Origin: Christensenella timonensis
GTDB taxonomy: Bacteria; Bacillota; Clostridia; Christensenellales; Christensenellaceae
DNA: 64,000 nt
Assembly (NCBI RefSeq): GCF_900087015.1
Contig: NZ_FLKP01000002.1
Coordinates: 1,116,001-1,180,000, forward strand
Reading direction: 5' to 3'
Of the stretch, positions 52,790 through 63,128 are shown in pieces. The position numbers and the translations under genes were made by a program. How positions within the stretch are numbered: position 1 is the first letter of the stretch; each line of letters begins with the position of its first letter. The notes under the pieces were generated by a model. The model searched no databases. It saw nothing but the letters and a program-made list of their open reading frames with translations, and was not told the origin of the DNA.

Positions 52790-53356
52790 ATGAACCGCAT
52801 CTTGATCGTATCGGAGTCGGCAAAGGGCAGGGACTTTTTTGAGTCCCTGATCCTGAAATATGGCGAGCATGAAATCTTCACGGCAGAAAACAGCGCGCGG
52901 GCAGGGGAGATCCTGCAACGATACGATCCGGAGCTTGCAATCATCAACGCACCGCATCTGGACGGGCAAATCGAACGGCTTACAGAGAGGGCGGCACAGG
53001 GGTTTTCCTGTGGTATCGTGATGGTGATGGGGAACGAAACGGATGAGCGCGACGTGATCCGCATGGAAAAACTGGGCGCGCTGGTGATGCGCACGCCGGT
53101 CAGCCAGAAGTTTTTCTACCGTGCTTTCCGTCTGGCGCTTGCGTGCAGGAGGCGCATTGCACAGTTCCAGGAGGAAAAAGCGGAATTGGAGCGCAAGATC
53201 GAGGATATCCGTGTGGTAGGCCGTGCAAAATGTATTTTGATCGAGGTTCTCGGTATGACGGAAGCGCAGGCGCACCGCTATATTGAAAGGCAGGCGATGG
53301 ACCTACGGATGACGAGCCGGCAGGTAGCGGAGAAGCTGTTGGAAACGTATGAATAA
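52790..53356 (+). CDS. ANTAR-domain antiterminator with pseudo-receiver
   Basis: A 188-residue NasT/AmiR-like protein. The N-terminal receiver fold (about 1-118) has N53 where the phosphate-accepting Asp normally sits (LAIINAPHLDG), so control by phosphorylation is unlikely. A coiled coil leads to the ANTAR domain (about 135-188; AKCILIEVLGMTEAQAHRYI and RQAMDLRMTSRQVAEKLL). ANTAR proteins bind paired hexaloop hairpins and prevent transcription termination. It is the last gene of the glutamate synthase operon, 13 bp behind it, so nitrogen genes are the expected targets. Confidence 0.9.
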   Translation: MNRILIVSESAKGRDFFESLILKYGEHEIFTAENSARAGEILQRYDPELAIINAPHLDGQIERLTERAAQGFSCGIVMVMGNETDERDVIRMEKLGALVMRTPVSQKFFYRAFRLALACRRRIAQFQEEKAELERKIEDIRVVGRAKCILIEVLGMTEAQAHRYIERQAMDLRMTSRQVAEKLLETYE

Positions 53357-54973
<1,617 letters not shown>

Positions 54974-55156
54974 CGAATCGTGCCTGTACCGGCGGCTTTG
55001 GAGAAGTTGGGGATGGAAGAGGTTTTCCGTCCGCTGTTATGATATAATCAGAGAAACGGGAAAAGAGGGCGGAACAATAGATTTTTTTTATTTCCTGAAT
55101 GGATTTCCAAACTTCAATCGTATTAGTAGTGAAAATAAGTTTGGGAGGCAACAAAG

Positions 55157-55705
55157 ATGAAAAAAAGATGGATCGTATTGATTGTGGCGGCAGCGGTGAC
55201 TACAGCCGTTATGGCAGCGGGAACGGCAATGGCGGCAGGGCCGCTGCATGCAGGACACAGGCAGCCGGTGGAGCAGCAGGGCATTTCCCAAAGCGTAACG
55301 CAGGAGCCGCTAAAAGCGTCGGATGCAACCTCCGTCCCCAGCCCGGCACCGCAGCCGACGCCAGAGGCTACACCGCAGCCAACGCAGGATATTCCTGTAC
55401 AAGCCTACGAAGGGTGTCCGCAGCACGGAGCGGATTGTCCCGACGATTGTATGTGGTATGACGGCGGAGCCGGATGCGGTTTTTATGACGAAAGCACGGG
55501 AACGTGTACAGAACATGACGGATATTGCCGTACCGGGGGCGAACACAGCGCGGGGGCAGCAGGAAGCGGACATCACATCGAGGACGGAGAGCACCATGAA
55601 AGTGAAAGCCATGCTGTTGAAGAACACCATGACGAAAGTGAGCAGCATGATAATGGCGGACACCACGATGAAGGCGAGCGGCATCACGGTGGAAGGCATC
55701 ACTAA
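55157..55705 (+). CDS. Secreted His-rich protein with Cys-rich core
   Basis: A 182-residue exported protein: signal peptide (about 1-27), a Pro/Thr/Gln linker (about 45-78), a Cys-rich block with eight Cys (CPQHGADCPDDCMWY ... CGFYDESTGTCTEHDGYC, about 87-125) and a tail of about 55 residues dominated by His, Glu, Asp and Gly. The composition suggests binding of Zn, Ni or Cu outside the cell. I do not recognise a named family. GGGAGG precedes the ATG. A TATAAT at 55043-55048 may belong to its promoter, but no good -35 is seen. The sigma/anti-sigma pair follows 18 bp behind. Confidence 0.75.
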   Translation: MKKRWIVLIVAAAVTTAVMAAGTAMAAGPLHAGHRQPVEQQGISQSVTQEPLKASDATSVPSPAPQPTPEATPQPTQDIPVQAYEGCPQHGADCPDDCMWYDGGAGCGFYDESTGTCTEHDGYCRTGGEHSAGAAGSGHHIEDGEHHESESHAVEEHHDESEQHDNGGHHDEGERHHGGRHH

Positions 55706-55723
55706 ACCAGACTGGGGCGGGGA

Positions 55724-56206
55724 ATGAAAAGCGAGGATGAAATACGGAATACGGTGGAAACCTATTCGGATATGGTGCGCAGGGTCTGCTTTGTGTATTT
55801 GAAAAACTATGAGGATTGTGAGGATATCTTCCAGGACGTCTTTATCAAATATGCGACTTGCAGCAAACGGTTCGATGACAGCGGGCATTTGAAAGCGTGG
55901 ATCCTGCGCGTGAGTATCAACCGGTGCAAAGACTGGTTAAAGCGTTCTGCGAGGCACGACAAGCCCTTAGAAGAGGTCAGCGGGCTCGCGCTGGCAGAAG
56001 AGGACGACAGGCGGGAGGTGCTCGAAGCGGTCACCTGCCTGCCGGAGGAATACAGGACAGTTACATACCTGCACTATTACGAAGGATACACAGCCCCCGA
56101 AATTGGAAAGCTGATACACAAAAATACGAATACGGTATATACATGGCTTGGACGTGCGCGGGATATGTTGAAAGAGAAGCTGGAGGATGAAGCGGATGCG
56201 CGATAA
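55724..56206 (+). CDS. ECF-type RNA polymerase sigma factor
   Basis: A 160-residue sigma-70-family factor of the extracytoplasmic-function type. Region 2 is YSDMVRRVCFVYLKNYEDCEDIFQDVFIKY; region 4 is LPEEYRTVTYLHYYEGYTAPEIGKLI, followed by NTVYTWLGRARDMLKEKL. It overlaps the anti-sigma gene by 20 bp. The first gene of the set, the His-rich protein, is the obvious candidate target. Confidence 0.92.
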   Translation: MKSEDEIRNTVETYSDMVRRVCFVYLKNYEDCEDIFQDVFIKYATCSKRFDDSGHLKAWILRVSINRCKDWLKRSARHDKPLEEVSGLALAEEDDRREVLEAVTCLPEEYRTVTYLHYYEGYTAPEIGKLIHKNTNTVYTWLGRARDMLKEKLEDEADAR

Positions 56207-56954
56207 GGATATAAGAGACGCGTTTGAAGCGGTTACGGCTTCGGACGAATTGAAGCAAAAAGCGGTATCGGCCGCGCTGGGGGCGACGAGACCGGCGAAA
56301 CGGAAACCCCGCCTGATCCTCGCGATGGCAGCGGTCGCAGCAGTGTTTGTCCTTGCGATCAGCGGTTATGGCATGTATATGCAGCCGTCGGCTTATATCA
56401 GTGTGGATCTGAATCCCAGTATAGAGCTCACCCTGAACAAAGCAAACAATGTCGTTGGGGTATGGGCGCACAACCGCGACGGTGAAAATATCCTTGAGAA
56501 CCTCGATCTGAAGGGGCGTTACTATGAGGACGCCATCGATGCGATATTGGAACAGGAAGGCAAGGCAGGATATTTGGGGGAGAACGCTTATGTCGTGTTT
56601 GCCGTACAAAGCAACGACCCTGTGCAGGAGCAGGAACTGCTGAAGGGGACGCAGGAGTGCGCCCAGATACACCATGGCAGCGCCCAGACGGAATGTATAT
56701 CGGTCAGTGAGGAAACAAGGGAACAGGCGCACGAACACGGGATGTCGCCCGGCAAATACCAGACTTACCTGGAATTGCAGGAGCTTGACCCTACGGTGAC
56801 GATCGAGGAAAGCCGGCATATGAGCATGCACGATATGAAAAATAAAATAGACGCATGTTCGGAGGCGCATGCGTCGGGAGGACATGAGTCCGGGAGCCAT
56901 GAGACGGAAAACCATGATGCGGGGGACGGCGGCCAGCATCACGGCAGTGAATGA
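56187..56954 (+). CDS. RsgI-like anti-sigma factor with His-rich extracellular tail
   Basis: A 255-residue single-pass membrane protein. The cytoplasmic part (about 1-42) would bind the sigma factor; the helix is at about 43-66; outside lies the conserved RsgI-type segment (YISVDLNPSIELTLNKANNVVGV). The C-terminus (about 225-255) is again rich in His and Glu (HESGSHETENHDAG). Other RsgI proteins carry carbohydrate-binding domains there; here a metal-binding tail is likely. Start is ATG 56187 or 56196. A terminator follows. Confidence 0.85.
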   Translation: MKRMRDKDIRDAFEAVTASDELKQKAVSAALGATRPAKRKPRLILAMAAVAAVFVLAISGYGMYMQPSAYISVDLNPSIELTLNKANNVVGVWAHNRDGENILENLDLKGRYYEDAIDAILEQEGKAGYLGENAYVVFAVQSNDPVQEQELLKGTQECAQIHHGSAQTECISVSEETREQAHEHGMSPGKYQTYLELQELDPTVTIEESRHMSMHDMKNKIDACSEAHASGGHESGSHETENHDAGDGGQHHGSE

Positions 56955-56966
56955 ACAAACTTTACG

Positions 56967-57013
56967 AAGCCCCGAACCTTTTATAGTTTGGTTAAAGGTT
57001 CGGGGCTTTTTAT
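56967..57013 (+). terminator. Terminator after the anti-sigma gene
   Basis: A 15-bp stem (AAGCCCCGAACCTTT / AAAGGTTCGGGGCTT) with a 12-nt loop and TTTT. It also faces the convergent lgt gene. Confidence 0.88.
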
Positions 57014-57050
57014 TGTTAAAATGGAAAAATAAACCCGGAACCATACCTTC

Positions 57051-57812
57051 TTAAGAACCGGAAGCTTTGCGGGAAGGCAATGCCTTGGGCAAGAAAAGCG
57101 CCAGGCCTGCAATGACAATAAATATGGAGATGAACTGGGATGTGGAAAGGATACCGACGGTGCCGCGGAAATCCGCGCGGAAAATCTCGATGATCGACCG
57201 GCCGATGCCGTATAAAATCAGGTACAATGCCCCTACGCGCCCATCACGCCGGTCTTTACGGGCATATAAAATGAGTACGAGCGCCAGCAGAAAATCGCCT
57301 GCGGCAGAAAACAATTGTGTGGGGAGCAGGCTCACGCCGCTGGGCGCGAGCGAACCGGCGGGGAAGACGACGCCGATCGCACAGGTGGTTGGCGCACCGT
57401 AGCAGCACCCGGCCAAAAAACAGCCGATACGCCCAAACCCCTGCGCCACTGCGACGGAGGGCATGAAAAGGTCAAAGTACTGCATGAAGCTATACTTCTT
57501 TTTATGGCAATAGAGGATGGCGGCAATGACAGCCAAAATAATCCCGCCATATACGACAAAGCCGCTGCCTGAAAGTATTTCCAACGGGTTGGAAAGGAAA
57601 TTCTGAAAATCCTGGATGACGTACAGCAGTTTTCCGCCCAGAAAACCAAACACGACGGCAAAGATGCACAGGGTGATGATGGCATCCGTATCCATATTCC
57701 GCTTTTTACCCCGGTACATCGCTATGAGAAGCGCACAGATGATGCCGATCGCTATCATGAGCCCATATCCGTGTATGGTAATGGGGCCTATGGTCAATAA
57801 ATTATTATACAC
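57051..57812 (-). CDS. lgt: Prolipoprotein diacylglyceryl transferase
   Basis: A 253-residue, seven-helix membrane enzyme that transfers diacylglycerol to the lipobox Cys of prolipoproteins. The N-terminal ITIHGYGLMIAIG and the lipid-binding loop GFGRIGCFLAGCCYG define the Lgt family; the latter is the GRIGCFLAGCCYG variant rather than GRxxNFxNGE. IGRSIIEIFRADFRG contains the late conserved Arg. The start is GTG, behind GAGGTAG. Confidence 0.88.
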   Translation of the reverse strand: MYNNLLTIGPITIHGYGLMIAIGIICALLIAMYRGKKRNMDTDAIITLCIFAVVFGFLGGKLLYVIQDFQNFLSNPLEILSGSGFVVYGGIILAVIAAILYCHKKKYSFMQYFDLFMPSVAVAQGFGRIGCFLAGCCYGAPTTCAIGVVFPAGSLAPSGVSLLPTQLFSAAGDFLLALVLILYARKDRRDGRVGALYLILYGIGRSIIEIFRADFRGTVGILSTSQFISIFIVIAGLALFLPKALPSRKASGS

Positions 57813-57989
57813 AAGCTACCTCACAAACATTGATGATCTTTTTTACCAATCATACCATATTTCATCTTTATTGTCATTTGCCGTCCCGGCCCTAAACGGG
57901 CGGGAATTCCCCATATCATTCAAAAACCAGCGGAAAAGATTAGATGCCCGACAAAATGGGTATGAATTACATACGTTTTTAGCGCAGTC
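57813..57989. other. Spacer upstream of lgt without a supported gene
   Basis: Part of a 530-bp divergent region between lgt and the next surface-protein gene. I see no convincing promoter pair; AT-rich stretches near 57840-57880 could hold the lgt promoter. Confidence 0.3.
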
Positions 57990-58178
57990 ATGCGAAGGGG
58001 GATAAACAGAAACTGCATCGCCAAAGCGACGCGCGACGAGGATGGCGGTACGCTGGTCATATATCCCAATGAAACGTATGAGAAAGAATATTGCACGGGA
58101 GGGAAAACACCAATAGAAGGAGCATTTATGCTACAGATGCTTGCCTTCCATAAAAATTTGTCGAGACAGGGAATATGA
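57990..58178 (+). CDS. Hypothetical 62-residue protein
   Basis: A short frame with ordinary codon use and a protein-like sequence (CIAKATRDEDGGTLVIYPNE, then GAFMLQMLAFHKNL). No family is recognised. The ATG at 57990 lacks a ribosome site in front of it; the purine-rich GAAGGGGG lies just inside the frame. It may be a real small gene or a fragment of one. Confidence 0.3.
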   Translation: MRRGINRNCIAKATRDEDGGTLVIYPNETYEKEYCTGGKTPIEGAFMLQMLAFHKNLSRQGI

Positions 58179-58306
58179 GAAGTGTGCACGTCCAGGTAAA
58201 TCTTTGGATGTGATTTTTTTACGTTCCTGTAAAACCGATCCGGCCGATAGATTATAGTAATAGAAAGATGTAACTATGCCAGAACCAATACCTTATTAGG
58301 AGGGTT

Positions 58307-58333
58307 ATGGTTCAGGCCGGAACGGAAGGATAG
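58307..58333 (+). CDS. Eight-codon upstream frame with strong ribosome site
   Basis: ATG at 58307 follows AGGAGGGTT and reads MVQAGTEG, then stop, 12 bp before the start of the surface-protein gene. GAACCAATACC (58282 on) and GGTTATGGTTC around this site form an imperfect hairpin. Translation of this short frame could control the gene that follows. Confidence 0.3.
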   Translation: MVQAGTEG

Positions 58334-58345
58334 TAAAACAGAGGA

Positions 58346-60719
58346 ATGAAGAAAAACAGAAAGAATTTCTATCAATTATTTACCACATTACTTGTGATTT
58401 GTATGACGATTTTGGCCATATCACCGGCCACAGCTTTGGCGGAAGAAAGCGAAACAGGCAGCTTATGCACACATATACACGATGAAGCATGCGGATACGC
58501 AGCGGCCTCGGACGGGATCGCGTGTGATATGGGATGTATGGAAACGGAGGAGGGACAAATCGTCCATGAACCGGATTGCGCATATCGGGAGGCGGCGGAA
58601 GAAGCTGCATGCAGCCATGTACACGACGATACCTGCGGTTTTATGGGAACAACACAGCCGAATGCGGAGGCGGACAGTTTTGCATTAATCACGCCGCTTG
58701 ATGGCGGATTACAGACGATGCTTGATATCAGCAAGGGAGAGATTACCGTTTCAGATACTTCTGTTTCGGGATTTGAGAGTGACGGAACACCGGCCAGCAC
58801 AGCAAACACCGACGGCTATATCATCATGCAGTCCGACCCTTCCCCGACGGCGAATAAGATCACAGTAACGGGGGGAACGGTCGACCTGACGCTGCAGGAT
58901 GTAAATATCACTTCCACAGGCGCACCGGTCACGGTCAATGCAGGAGCGGCCCTGAGGCTTACCGTCAGGGGGGATAATACGCTTGCAGGCGCGGGCGCTT
59001 ACGCCGGGATTGCAGTGGAAAAAAGTGCACAGCTCACGGTTTCGGGTGCTGGAAACCTTACCGCAACAGGCGGAAACGCCTCCTCGGGCAAAGGCGGCGG
59101 TGCGGGGATTGGCGGCAATGGACAGGGCTTTGGAGGAAACCAAAGCGAAGGGGTGGATTTTGGAAGCATAACGGTATCGCCTGCTTTTACCGGTAGCATA
59201 TCGGCAACCGGCGGGGATTGCCGAAACACTTACGGTGCGGGCGCGGGCATTGGCAGCGGCGGCATGTATACCGCCGGAGGTGCGAACGACTGGACGGAGG
59301 TATACGGCAGTATTTCCATCGAAGGCGGCACCATAGAGGCCAAAGGCGGAGAGGACTGCGCCGCAGGGATCGGCAGCGGCGGTGCGGAAGGCAGTTCGTA
59401 CGTAACGTCAAAGATCGTGGTCAATATATCCGGCGGCAATGTTACGGCAACCGGTGGAGAATACGGCGCGGGCATCGACAGCGGCAATATCGTGACAGAC
59501 GGGGAAGTGAATATCAGCAGCGGGACGGTCAAAGCTTATGGCGGAGAGTACGGCGCGGGCATTGGCGGCGGCTCGAGCAGCGATATGGGGCCGATTACAA
59601 TAAGCGGCGGAAGCATAACTGCCAAAGGCGGTATCAGCAGCGATTCCATGGGAGCTGCGGGGATTGGCGGAGGCGACAATGCCGCGGTACAGTCCGTTAC
59701 GATCACGGGCGGTACGGTCAACGCTTACGGAGGCAACGGTGCAGCCGGGATCGGCGGCGGCAGCAACACCAGTTACAGCATCTTTTTTATGGGAGACACA
59801 GACGGTGAGGTTCGATATGCCGCCCCCATCGCCATATCGGGTGCAGGCACGGTGGTCAATGCATACGGCGGAACGGGCACAGGGGCGAGCGGCATTTACG
59901 GCGGCGCAGGAATCGGCAGCGGATATCCCACAGCCAATGATGCGAGAAGCGTGGCATTTGCCGTTTCCATCACCGACGGGGCTACGGTCAATACACACGG
60001 CGGTTACCGCTCACAGGCGATCGGCTATGGCGTCCGCGACTTCGGATGTCGCAGCAGGGCACTTGGATGCGTCGAGCAGTGACAAAGTCGATGTGAACTG
60101 GCTGTTCACGGCGCCGGACATGGTGCTCACACATGCGGGAACAACGCACACAGTTACCACGGTTTCCTCCGCGGTAGCGGGTAACTGGGCGACTCTCATG
60201 CCATTTGACGAACCGCTTATAGAAAAGGTCGGCGTAAGCTACCATTGGGTGGGGCCGGACAGGCCCACCGATGTAACGCCGCCTGCAGGAGAGACGGTCA
60301 ACAAAGGCACGGCGTATACAGCGGCACAGCAGGAGGCGACAGCACAGGAGTATACCTTTGAGGGCTGGTATACGGATGAAGCGTGTAAGCAAAAGTATGC
60401 AGACGGCACGGCCCTTAATGCGGACACGATGCTCTACGGGAAGTGGACGAAGGCGGGAGGCACGGCCGATCCGGGTAATCCCGCCGACATAGAAGACCCG
60501 GAGACACCGGCAGATAATACATCGGAGACGGGGAGCGCCACGGGCAATACGGATACCAACACCAGTTCGTCTACGACCACGGATACCAAAACCGCGTCGG
60601 CAGCCTCTCCGGGTACAGGCGACGATACGAGCCTTTGGATGTGGATCACAGCAGCAGGTGCCGCGGCCCTTGTGGCCGTCCGGGTTTTGGTCGCGCGGCA
60701 CAAGGCGAAGGAAGAATAA
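58346..60719 (+). pseudogene. Repeat-rich sortase-anchored surface protein interrupted by a frameshift near 60030
   Basis: Frame one (58346-60082) encodes a signal peptide, two Cys/His motifs (CTHIHDEACGY and CSHVHDDTCGF) and a long Gly-rich domain in which GGTVxAYGGxxxAGIGGG-like units recur about ten times. It ends after an unrelated 20-residue tail. The +1 frame carries on from about 60030 to 60719 with SDVAAGHLDASSSDKVDVNW, an InlB/Flg_new-type repeat (EYTFEGWYTDEACKQKYADG), a Ser/Thr-rich stalk, the sorting-like SPGTGDD, a membrane helix and a basic tail. One extra base explains the break; no homopolymer is there. It is a disrupted gene, a sequencing error or a rare frameshift. Confidence 0.75.
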
Positions 60720-60732
60720 CGGAAGATATATC

Positions 60733-60769
60733 AAAAGGCCGGCCCGCAGATATCGGACCGGCCTTTTTT
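60733..60769 (+). terminator. Terminator after the surface-protein gene
   Basis: A 10-bp stem AAAAGGCCGG / CCGGCCTTTT with a T run. Confidence 0.88.
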
Positions 60770-60840
60770 CGTGAAAACGTTTGGTGCACTGTGTTTTTGG
60801 TTATTACTAATGCAAATTCGATTGGAAAGGAATCATGACC

Positions 60841-61245
60841 ATGAAAAAGATTTATTCTGTAAAAATGACGAATACCGGCGGACGTGCGGGAGAGGTGTTT
60901 TCAGACGACCATTCGCTCGATTTGAAGATCGCCGCGCCTGGCAGCGGACAGGAGGGGGCGACCAACCCGGAACAACTGTTTGCGGCAGGCTACAGCGCAT
61001 GCTTCAACAGTGCGCTTGAGCTTGTTATGCAACGGGCTGGCATCAAGGCGAAAAGCACGGTCGCGATCGTCGTTTCATTGTATGAAAGAGAACCTTTTGA
61101 TTACCTGATCGGCGCAGATATCGAAGGACACGTGGAAGGACAGTCCGCAGAAAAGACGCAGGAGCTGCTGGAAAAGGCGCACGAGGTTTGCCCATATTCC
61201 AAGGCGACGCGCGGCAACATTGAAGTGACGTTGAAAGCAGTCTGA
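60841..61245 (+). CDS. Organic hydroperoxide resistance protein, Ohr/OsmC family
   Basis: A 134-residue thiol peroxidase that reduces organic peroxides. The two reactive Cys are in GYSACFNSAL and HEVCPYSKAT, the order seen in Ohr. ATG at 60835 and 60841 are in frame; GGAAAGGA at 60824-60831 is better spaced for 60841. It ends 2 bp before the next gene, so both are probably one transcript. Ohr fits an anaerobe exposed to lipid or bile-derived peroxides. Confidence 0.9.
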   Translation: MKKIYSVKMTNTGGRAGEVFSDDHSLDLKIAAPGSGQEGATNPEQLFAAGYSACFNSALELVMQRAGIKAKSTVAIVVSLYEREPFDYLIGADIEGHVEGQSAEKTQELLEKAHEVCPYSKATRGNIEVTLKAV

Positions 61246-61247
61246 GG

Positions 61248-62240
61248 ATGTGTACGGCATTGACGCTGCAAACAGCGCAGAAAGAAAATTTCTTTGGACG
61301 CAGTATGGATTTTTCTTATGCCATCGATCCATCCATGTATGCGCTTTGCGCCGGTTACCGGTGGAGCAACATGCTGGGGAACGTACAGTTTACAAACGAT
61401 TACAGCTTTTTGGGCATCGGACAGGAGTTGGATGGAAAGATCACCTTTGCAGACGGCGTAAATGAAAAGGGGTTTGCGGCAGCGACGTTGTATTTTCCAG
61501 GATATGCGCACTATGGAACGGTTACAAAGGAAGCCCCCAAAGCGCAGATCGCGGCGCTCGAAGTGGCCAGCTATCTCCTTGGGAAATGCAGCTGCGTCGG
61601 CGACGTGCGCGAAGCGCTTTCCCGGGTGGAGATCGTGAGCGTGCCCGACCCCTTGACCAAAACGGTCGCGCCGCTGCATTGGATCATGACCGACAGGAGC
61701 GGAAAATGCCTGGTGGCGGAACAAACGGAAAAAGGGCTTGATTTATGGGACAATACGATCGGCGTATTGACCAACAGTCCGGATTTTAAGTGGCATATGG
61801 CCAATTTGCGTAACTATATGAACGCTGCGCCGCAGCAGCGTGAAGAGGTGTTATGGGGGCAGACCCCATTGAGGCCGTTTGGAAACGCCTCGGGGACGGA
61901 CAGCCTGCCCGGCGGATATACGCCGCCTGCCCGGTTTGTGCGCACTGCTTACCAGAAAAGTTTCGTACCGGTGCCCGGCAGCAGGGAGGAAGCGATCCTC
62001 ACCTGTTTCCATATCATGGAAGGCGTGAGCATCCCCAAAGGAGTGGTGGTCACGAGCAGGGGTACCGTGGATTATACCCGCTATGTGGCATTCATGAATA
62101 CGGCGACGTGTGAATATTTTTTCAAAACATACGACAACAATGGGATATTGATGGCCCGGCTGCCGCAGGACATGAAAAAAGGCTCGGCACCTGTTTGCCT
62201 AGGTAAACTGAAACGTCCGCTTGTTTTCCAGCCAATGTAA
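61248..62240 (+). CDS. Choloylglycine hydrolase family protein (bile salt hydrolase / penicillin V acylase-like)
   Basis: A 330-residue N-terminal-nucleophile hydrolase of linear amides. Catalytic residues line up with the family: C2 (exposed after Met removal), R18 and D21 in FFGRSMDF, N176 in LTNSPDF and R229 in PPARFVR. NEKGFAAATLYFPGYA resembles bile salt hydrolases. No signal peptide, so it is cytoplasmic. Bile salt deconjugation is the likely role in a gut bacterium; penicillin V or N-acyl-homoserine lactone acylase activity cannot be excluded. It is coupled to the Ohr gene. Confidence 0.88.
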   Translation: MCTALTLQTAQKENFFGRSMDFSYAIDPSMYALCAGYRWSNMLGNVQFTNDYSFLGIGQELDGKITFADGVNEKGFAAATLYFPGYAHYGTVTKEAPKAQIAALEVASYLLGKCSCVGDVREALSRVEIVSVPDPLTKTVAPLHWIMTDRSGKCLVAEQTEKGLDLWDNTIGVLTNSPDFKWHMANLRNYMNAAPQQREEVLWGQTPLRPFGNASGTDSLPGGYTPPARFVRTAYQKSFVPVPGSREEAILTCFHIMEGVSIPKGVVVTSRGTVDYTRYVAFMNTATCEYFFKTYDNNGILMARLPQDMKKGSAPVCLGKLKRPLVFQPM

Positions 62241-62254
62241 TACATAGGAATTCC

Positions 62255-62291
62255 AAAAAGGCTGCATATTCAACGAATATGCAGCCTTTTT
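62255..62291 (+). terminator. Strong terminator after the choloylglycine hydrolase gene
   Basis: A 17-bp perfect stem AAAAAGGCTGCATATTC / GAATATGCAGCCTTTTT with a 3-nt loop. Confidence 0.92.
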
Positions 62292-62468
62292 GCGCAAAAT
62301 ATGCACGCTCATGTCACGCTTTTCGCGTGTCGATTCAGCCGTTCTGTTCGTTCCGGGACAGGAGAGGGGTATATTAGATGTATCATTACGCAAGTAGCGA
62401 GTGTTCATATTAGCACGGAAATAGCGTGTTTATATAAAAATATATAATACTGGAAAGGAACAGAAAGA

Positions 62469-63050
62469 ATGCAGAAAAAAGGAAAGGTTCTTATATCGGC
62501 AGTCCTCGCCGTAGTCATGGTTTTAGCGATGGGGGCGATCGCCTTTGCAGCCCCGGCGGACAGCGATATGTCGGAAGCAAAAATCGAATTTACGGCAGGT
62601 AACCTGGAGTTGAATGCAGTACCTGCTTTAAACTTTGGCTCGCATACCATCGATAATACGACGGTGGATTTTGAAACGCCGGCAGGCCCCAGCACCATGC
62701 AGGTCGCTGATGCACGGGGAAGCGGGTTGGGCTGGAAAGTGACGGCACAGCTGGGCACGTTCAGCGTAACAGGGGGGACAACGCCTATCGGAAGCGCGAC
62801 GATAACCCTTACGAACGGAACACCCTCCGGAATAGGCACGAATGACACGGCTCCGGTAGCCAAAACACCGGTGACCCTTGCAACGGGCGGCGCGGCAGAC
62901 ACGGTGGCGACAGCGGCGGCAGGCAGCGGACGAGGTACATGGAACGTTTCGTGGCCGGCAGACAACGCCTCGATCAATGTCCCCGTACAGCACCAGCAAA
63001 TCGGCACACATACGGCGACATTGTCGTGGACGCTGGAAGACGCTCCGTGA
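62469..63050 (+). CDS. WxL-domain surface protein
   Basis: A 193-residue exported protein with a signal peptide (about 1-27, ending AFA) and one WxL domain. The two typical motifs are SGLGWKVTAQL in the middle and SWTLEDAP at the C-terminus. WxL domains bind non-covalently to peptidoglycan and cooperate with DUF916/DUF3324 membrane proteins, one of which is encoded next. A TATAAT at 62443-62448 may be the -10 box. GGAAAGGA precedes the ATG. Small WxL proteins are often the most abundant part of such clusters. Confidence 0.88.
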   Translation: MQKKGKVLISAVLAVVMVLAMGAIAFAAPADSDMSEAKIEFTAGNLELNAVPALNFGSHTIDNTTVDFETPAGPSTMQVADARGSGLGWKVTAQLGTFSVTGGTTPIGSATITLTNGTPSGIGTNDTAPVAKTPVTLATGGAADTVATAAAGSGRGTWNVSWPADNASINVPVQHQQIGTHTATLSWTLEDAP

Positions 63051-63070
63051 TGGTACTGGAATGATGGAAA

Positions 63071-63104
63071 AGCATATCCGGGGAATCGTTTCCCCGGATA
63101 TGCT
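63071..63104 (+). other. Intercistronic 15-bp hairpin without T run
   Basis: AGCATATCCGGGGAA (63071-63085) and TTCCCCGGATATGCT (63090-63104) pair perfectly around a 4-nt loop. No T run follows, so it is more likely an RNA processing or stabilizing element than a terminator. It could let the WxL mRNA outlast the downstream part. Confidence 0.6.
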
Positions 63105-63128
63105 ACATGAAAAGGGATAGGAGATAAA

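Noticed and set aside
57616-58005. 129-codon + strand frame overlapping lgt
   Set aside because: Mostly antisense to lgt, with no ribosome site or protein-like features.
59664-60030. Separate gene starting at 59664 in the +1 frame of the surface protein
   Set aside because: Before about 60030 its sequence is unlike a protein, while frame one shows regular Gly-rich repeats; only the part after 60030 continues the surface protein.
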